8,762 nt of DNA, taken from the NCBI GenBank assembly GCA_031266495.1, contig JAISAX010000711.1, positions 1-8,762 on the forward strand, read 5' to 3'. Origin of the DNA: Opitutaceae bacterium (GTDB lineage Bacteria; Verrucomicrobiota; Verrucomicrobiae; Opitutales; Opitutaceae). The position numbers and the translations under genes were made by a program. Within the stretch, counting starts at the first letter, position 1. The number at the start of each line of letters is the position of its first letter. Under the pieces are notes generated by a model that saw only the letters and a list, made by a program, of their open reading frames with translations, searched no databases and had not been told where the DNA came from. This document shows positions 5,917 to 8,762 of this stretch, piece by piece.

Positions 5917-7931
5917 GGAGAAAAGGGAGAAGCGTCCATCAAAAAGTCGCCGGGCGGAATGTTTTCCCACGGTCTGGCGGAGCGATTGACGGTCAGGCAA
6001 GTGCCGTCCGAATACACGGTGCACGCCACGCCATCGGCGAGTTCCCGTCGGCCTTCGATCAACAACGGATTCAGACGCGTGAGGATGCTTTTTCCCCCGT
6101 TCGCCTCGCCGTAGTAGCGTTGATAAATCGCCGTCAACCGGTCGGCGGCATCCGCGTAGGCGGGGATGCCGAAGGGAGGCGCGCCGGTGATGCAGACTTC
6201 CCACGCGGGCGTCGCGCCCCAATCGAGCCAGAAGAGCGGATCGTCCCGCAAATCGCCAATCCCTTCGCCACACAGCACGCTGCCGTGCAGCGCGATGTGC
6301 AGAAGCGGAATCGTCCGGTCCAGAAAAAATCGCCCGACCATGGACGCGTGATGCCATGCGGCGGGATGCGCGTAACTGTGAAAAAAACCATCCACCACGT
6401 CGAAGTAGGGGCCGAAGGGCATTTCCGTGGAAACGCTCCCGATCGTATCGCGGGTGAACTCGAACATGCGCCGCACTTCATGCGCAAAAGCGGCGCGGTT
6501 TTCCAGCGGATGTTCCGGCGAGAAACATGTCATGAAACTCCCCACCGCGTCGATATGATGGTGCCCGTAGATGCCGAGAGCGCGAACACGCGGCACGTCG
6601 CGCTTCGTGTATTTGTCAACGTAACACAGGGGACAAAGTTTATGCACCCGTCCTCCGCTCCAGATCACTCCTTGCCAGGGTTCGCCGGTGCGATGGCGGA
6701 TCACTTCGCCGAGGTCAAATTCCGGCGAGCAGGCATAGGATTCGCCGTAGGAATCATGGACGCCGGGCAGGATGTCATGTTTTTGGCACCACGCGATGAG
6801 TTCGCGGAATGCGGATTCGCCGCCGAGCCGTTCGTCCACCGGGAAGCGCGCAGGCGGCATTCCGTCGTGTCCGTCCTGTCCCCAGCCGGTGAGGATGACG
6901 CAGAGTTTTTTCATGCCGCGCCGGAGGCAATCCTCCAGGATTTCCCGCGCCTGCGCAAACGAGCAGGTCGCGTGGTAAGGTCCGCGTCCGTCCGCTTGCG
7001 GTTCCTTGTACGCCATGAAGATTTTCAGGAAGAACCGGTCGCGCCAGTTGGTCACGACGGGGCGTTCCGCGGCTTTTTGCTCCCATGTGCGGAGGCCGCG
7101 TTCCGTGTAGAGGAACTGGCGATACGTCTTTGCGCAGAACACGTATCCTTCCCCTCCCGCGTAGTCCGGGGGCGCGAAGGCGTAGCGCACTTCGCGCGGG
7201 CCGTCGATGGGTTCGTCCTCCTGTTGCCAGCGCCAGACGAGGTGCGGGTGCGTGCCGTTCGTGTGTCCGGTTTCCCAATGCACGCGGCTGACGAGTTGCG
7301 CGTCGTAATCGCCCGCCGCGACAATGCCGCAAAGCGTGCCTTGCTTCCGTGTGATTCCGAATACCGGCATGTTGCAGCAGTGTTCCCACTGGTCGTTGCC
7401 CGAGTATATCGTCTGGCGCGCCTCGCGGGGATACGTTTTGTCAAAAAATGTCTGGCAACCCGACCAGTTGGGCAGCGTCAGGTAGCCGGGTTCGCCTGTT
7501 TTGGCCGCGCCAAATTCCGGCAGGATTTCGACGCCGAGGATGCGGTAAAGGTCCGGCATGGCCTCGGTGACGCCGTTGTCCGGGATGCGCAGGGAGAAGC
7601 CGTCGCCGTCCGCCGCGAGGCGGATTTTTATTGTAATGGAAATCCGGATATCCGGAAAGCCGGCGGTGACGCGAAGGGTGTGTTTGTCGGTTCCCTGTTC
7701 CACGCGCAATTCGCCTTTTGCGGTGAGGGATGGCGTGCCCGCGGTGCCGAATGCGTGTCCGCCGCCGGAGGGCGCGGCGCAGGTCTGCGCGCGCGGATGC
7801 TGGCGGTCGTAATAGTGCAGGTTGATGAAGGGGCCGCGGTTTTCCCAAAGGTTTTTGGCGGTGTCGTGCGAAAATGACAGGCCGCCTGCCGCGTCAATTC
7901 GCAGGCGTGTGTGTGCGAGTGATATTTCCAT
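5913..7931 (-). CDS. Large putative glycoside hydrolase, DUF5696/GH101-like TIM barrel
   Basis: This is a 672-residue protein. The first 290 or so residues look like a beta-sandwich domain, with strands such as TLRVTAGFPDIRISITIKIR (85-104). From about 295 a TIM-barrel-like part follows: RDRFFLKIFMAYKE (297-310), LRRGMKKLCVILTGWGQDGHDGMPP with the RFPVDERLGG segment (336-371), LPGVHDSYGE (388-397) and ALGIYGHHHIDAVGS (451-465). VSTEMPFGPYFDVVDGFF (500-517) comes next. The layout resembles DUF5696 and GH101/GH129-type proteins; by that analogy D461 and E503 are candidate nucleophile and acid/base, which is inference. GH101-type enzymes act on alpha-linked GalNAc, but the substrate here is unknown. 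No signal peptide is seen, unlike the GH71-like protein encoded next. The start is supported by GGAA (7941-7938 on the minus strand) 6 bases before ATG. The gene follows the pseudopilin gene by 35 bp and overlaps the next by 4 bp, so it sits mid-operon. It is Cys-rich for an exported protein (e.g. C185, C186, C433, C436), fitting a cytoplasmic location. Confidence 0.65.
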   Translation of the reverse strand: MEISLAHTRLRIDAAGGLSFSHDTAKNLWENRGPFINLHYYDRQHPRAQTCAAPSGGGHAFGTAGTPSLTAKGELRVEQGTDKHTLRVTAGFPDIRISITIKIRLAADGDGFSLRIPDNGVTEAMPDLYRILGVEILPEFGAAKTGEPGYLTLPNWSGCQTFFDKTYPREARQTIYSGNDQWEHCCNMPVFGITRKQGTLCGIVAAGDYDAQLVSRVHWETGHTNGTHPHLVWRWQQEDEPIDGPREVRYAFAPPDYAGGEGYVFCAKTYRQFLYTERGLRTWEQKAAERPVVTNWRDRFFLKIFMAYKEPQADGRGPYHATCSFAQAREILEDCLRRGMKKLCVILTGWGQDGHDGMPPARFPVDERLGGESAFRELIAWCQKHDILPGVHDSYGESYACSPEFDLGEVIRHRTGEPWQGVIWSGGRVHKLCPLCYVDKYTKRDVPRVRALGIYGHHHIDAVGSFMTCFSPEHPLENRAAFAHEVRRMFEFTRDTIGSVSTEMPFGPYFDVVDGFFHSYAHPAAWHHASMVGRFFLDRTIPLLHIALHGSVLCGEGIGDLRDDPLFWLDWGATPAWEVCITGAPPFGIPAYADAADRLTAIYQRYYGEANGGKSILTRLNPLLIEGRRELADGVACTVYSDGTCLTVNRSARPWENIPPGDFLMDASPFSP

Positions 7932-7966
7932 GCGGGTTTCCGGCAGGGTAAATTGATTCTTGACTC

Positions 7967-8701
7967 TTAATTCCCGTAGCGCGGGTTCCAGTTGCGTTCA
8001 TTTGGCAAATCGGGGTGCGTGGCGGGCGTGATGGTCGCGATTTTTCCGCTGATAAAAAGCGCGTGGGCGCCCGCACCGTGGAGACCTTTCGGGACGCGGC
8101 AGTTGGTGTTGTCCCAATCCGCGTCGCCATTGTTCCAGACGCCGTAAGCCGATATGCGTGTATCCGCCAGCAGGATCGCATGGACGTTTGTCGCCTCTTC
8201 GATCCGCACCGGTTTCGCACTGTAACCCGACGCTCCATAGTAGCGGCTTGTCATGTAATTTCCCTGCCACGGTTTGGGCGCGTTGATCCAACTGTAGATT
8301 TCGCCCTGATAGTCGTTGGCGGGACAAATCATGATTCTGGCGACGCGGCATTCCTCCCCGCCGCGCACTTCTTTTTGCACGGGCAGGTAGCCTTGTTCAA
8401 TGAGCGACACAAACCATGCGTGCGAGCCGTTCCCGCCCGATTGCGGCGAGCCTGACCGGGACGGGTCGACGATGTTTTCACAGTTCATCGTCGGGTAGTG
8501 TTTCCACTCGTTGGCGAAGAGATTGATGGCGACAAAGAGTCCGCGCAGGTTGGAAATGCATTGCACGCCTTTCGCCTTTTGCCGCACCGCGCCGACGGTT
8601 GGTATCAGGATGGCGGCCAGGATGCCGATGATCGTGATAACGGCAAGAAGCTCGATCAGCGTAAACGCGTCGTGTCGTGGTGTCCGGTGTTTGTGGTTCA
8701 T
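7967..8701 (-). CDS. Pseudopilin-like protein with prepilin N-terminal cleavage/methylation domain
   Basis: This 244-residue protein has a short basic, His-rich leader (1-12, MNHKHRTPRHDA) and then FTLIELL, with F13 as the predicted mature N-terminus and E17 as Glu+5. The hydrophobic helix runs to about residue 36. VRQKAKGVQCISNLRGLFVA (39-58) matches the equivalent segment of the + strand paralogue at 23-790. The rest differs in detail, and the C-terminal part retains an HGAGAHALFISGKIATITPA ending (211-230) typical of these families. Ala again replaces Gly at -1. It is the first gene of the minus-strand operon, 35 bp before a putative glycosidase. That suggests a link to display, secretion or sensing of glycans, though no such role is shown by the sequence. 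The start lies only two bases after a C15 run and has no recognisable Shine-Dalgarno sequence. No later Met precedes the prepilin motif, so ATG at 8701 is the only sensible start. Confidence 0.9.
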   Translation of the reverse strand: MNHKHRTPRHDAFTLIELLAVITIIGILAAILIPTVGAVRQKAKGVQCISNLRGLFVAINLFANEWKHYPTMNCENIVDPSRSGSPQSGGNGSHAWFVSLIEQGYLPVQKEVRGGEECRVARIMICPANDYQGEIYSWINAPKPWQGNYMTSRYYGASGYSAKPVRIEEATNVHAILLADTRISAYGVWNNGDADWDNTNCRVPKGLHGAGAHALFISGKIATITPATHPDLPNERNWNPRYGN

Positions 8702-8762
8702 CAGGGGGGGGGGGGGGGAAGAAAATAAAGATTTAGTTTTTAAGAAACGGATATCGGGAAGG
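8702..8762 (-). promoter_or_regulatory. AT-rich leader of the minus-strand operon
   Basis: In the sense direction this is an AT-rich segment (8719-8750) followed by C15 and TG before the start codon. It stands out from the GC-rich surroundings and could hold promoter or untranslated-leader sequence. No convincing -35/-10 pair or purine-rich ribosome-binding site is visible, and the window ends 61 bases upstream of the start, so the promoter may lie outside. Confidence 0.35.
8704..8718. repeat. G15 tract (C15 in sense) adjacent to a start codon
   Basis: Fifteen uninterrupted G on the + strand read as C15 in the operon's mRNA and end two bases before the ATG of the pseudopilin gene. The tract occupies exactly the place of a Shine-Dalgarno sequence. 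A length change would alter the distance between the start codon and anything upstream, without changing the protein. Confidence 0.95.

Noticed and set aside
5917..6357. Longer version of the GH71-like gene starting at 6357 (729 residues).
   Set aside because: The extra 147 residues are an out-of-frame reading of the upstream glycosidase gene and would place the signal peptide internally; ATG at 5916 with the ATGA overlap is much better.
5874..7877. 667-residue open frame on the + strand opposite the DUF5696/GH101-like gene.
   Set aside because: It is exactly antisense to a gene with recognisable motifs, has no recognisable domain, and long antisense open frames are common in GC-rich DNA.

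Overview
The window reads as chromosomal DNA from a GC-rich, polysaccharide-degrading Verrucomicrobiota bacterium, most plausibly of the Opitutales/Opitutaceae. This is inferred from the combination of two pseudopilin-like proteins with an A|FTLIELL processing site, a beta-strand-repeat protein ending in a PEP-CTERM sorting signal, a C-terminal DGDGLPNW...DPDGDGFSNLEEY calcium-binding tail, and several carbohydrate-active enzymes. No rRNA, tRNA, CRISPR array, transposase or phage gene is visible.

Layout: two gene groups converge on a short spacer at about 2905-2955. On the left (+ strand) are a pseudopilin-like protein (23-790) and a secreted PEP-CTERM beta-helix-type surface protein (880-2904). 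On the right (- strand), read from 8701 down to 2956, are a second pseudopilin-like protein, a DUF5696/GH101-like putative glycosidase, a GH71-like secreted glucanase with a calcium-binding tail, and a BNR/Asp-box sialidase-like protein. The minus-strand genes are separated by 35 bp, a 4-bp ATGA overlap and 33 bp, so they look like one operon. Its promoter must lie in or beyond the AT-rich leader at the right edge.

Working together (inference): the right-hand operon looks like a small glycan-utilisation module. A secreted alpha-glucanase-like enzyme, a large TIM-barrel glycosidase-like enzyme and a beta-propeller enzyme or lectin sit behind a pseudopilin-like gene that may belong to a secretion or surface-display apparatus. 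The left-hand pair has the same flavour: a pseudopilin-like protein followed by an exported, C-terminally sorted surface protein.

The most striking feature is a set of long mononucleotide C/G tracts. There is C14 in the leader of the PEP-CTERM gene, G11 (sense) inside the sialidase-like gene, C7-T-C8 (sense) at the linker of the GH71-like gene, and C15 (sense) two bases before the start codon of the right-hand pseudopilin gene. Two lie in reading frames, where a one-base slip would truncate the protein, and two lie in leaders. This is the pattern expected of slipped-strand phase variation, here associated with glycan-degradation and surface genes. It rests on one sequence and could also reflect lineage-wide tract accumulation or homopolymer sequencing error.
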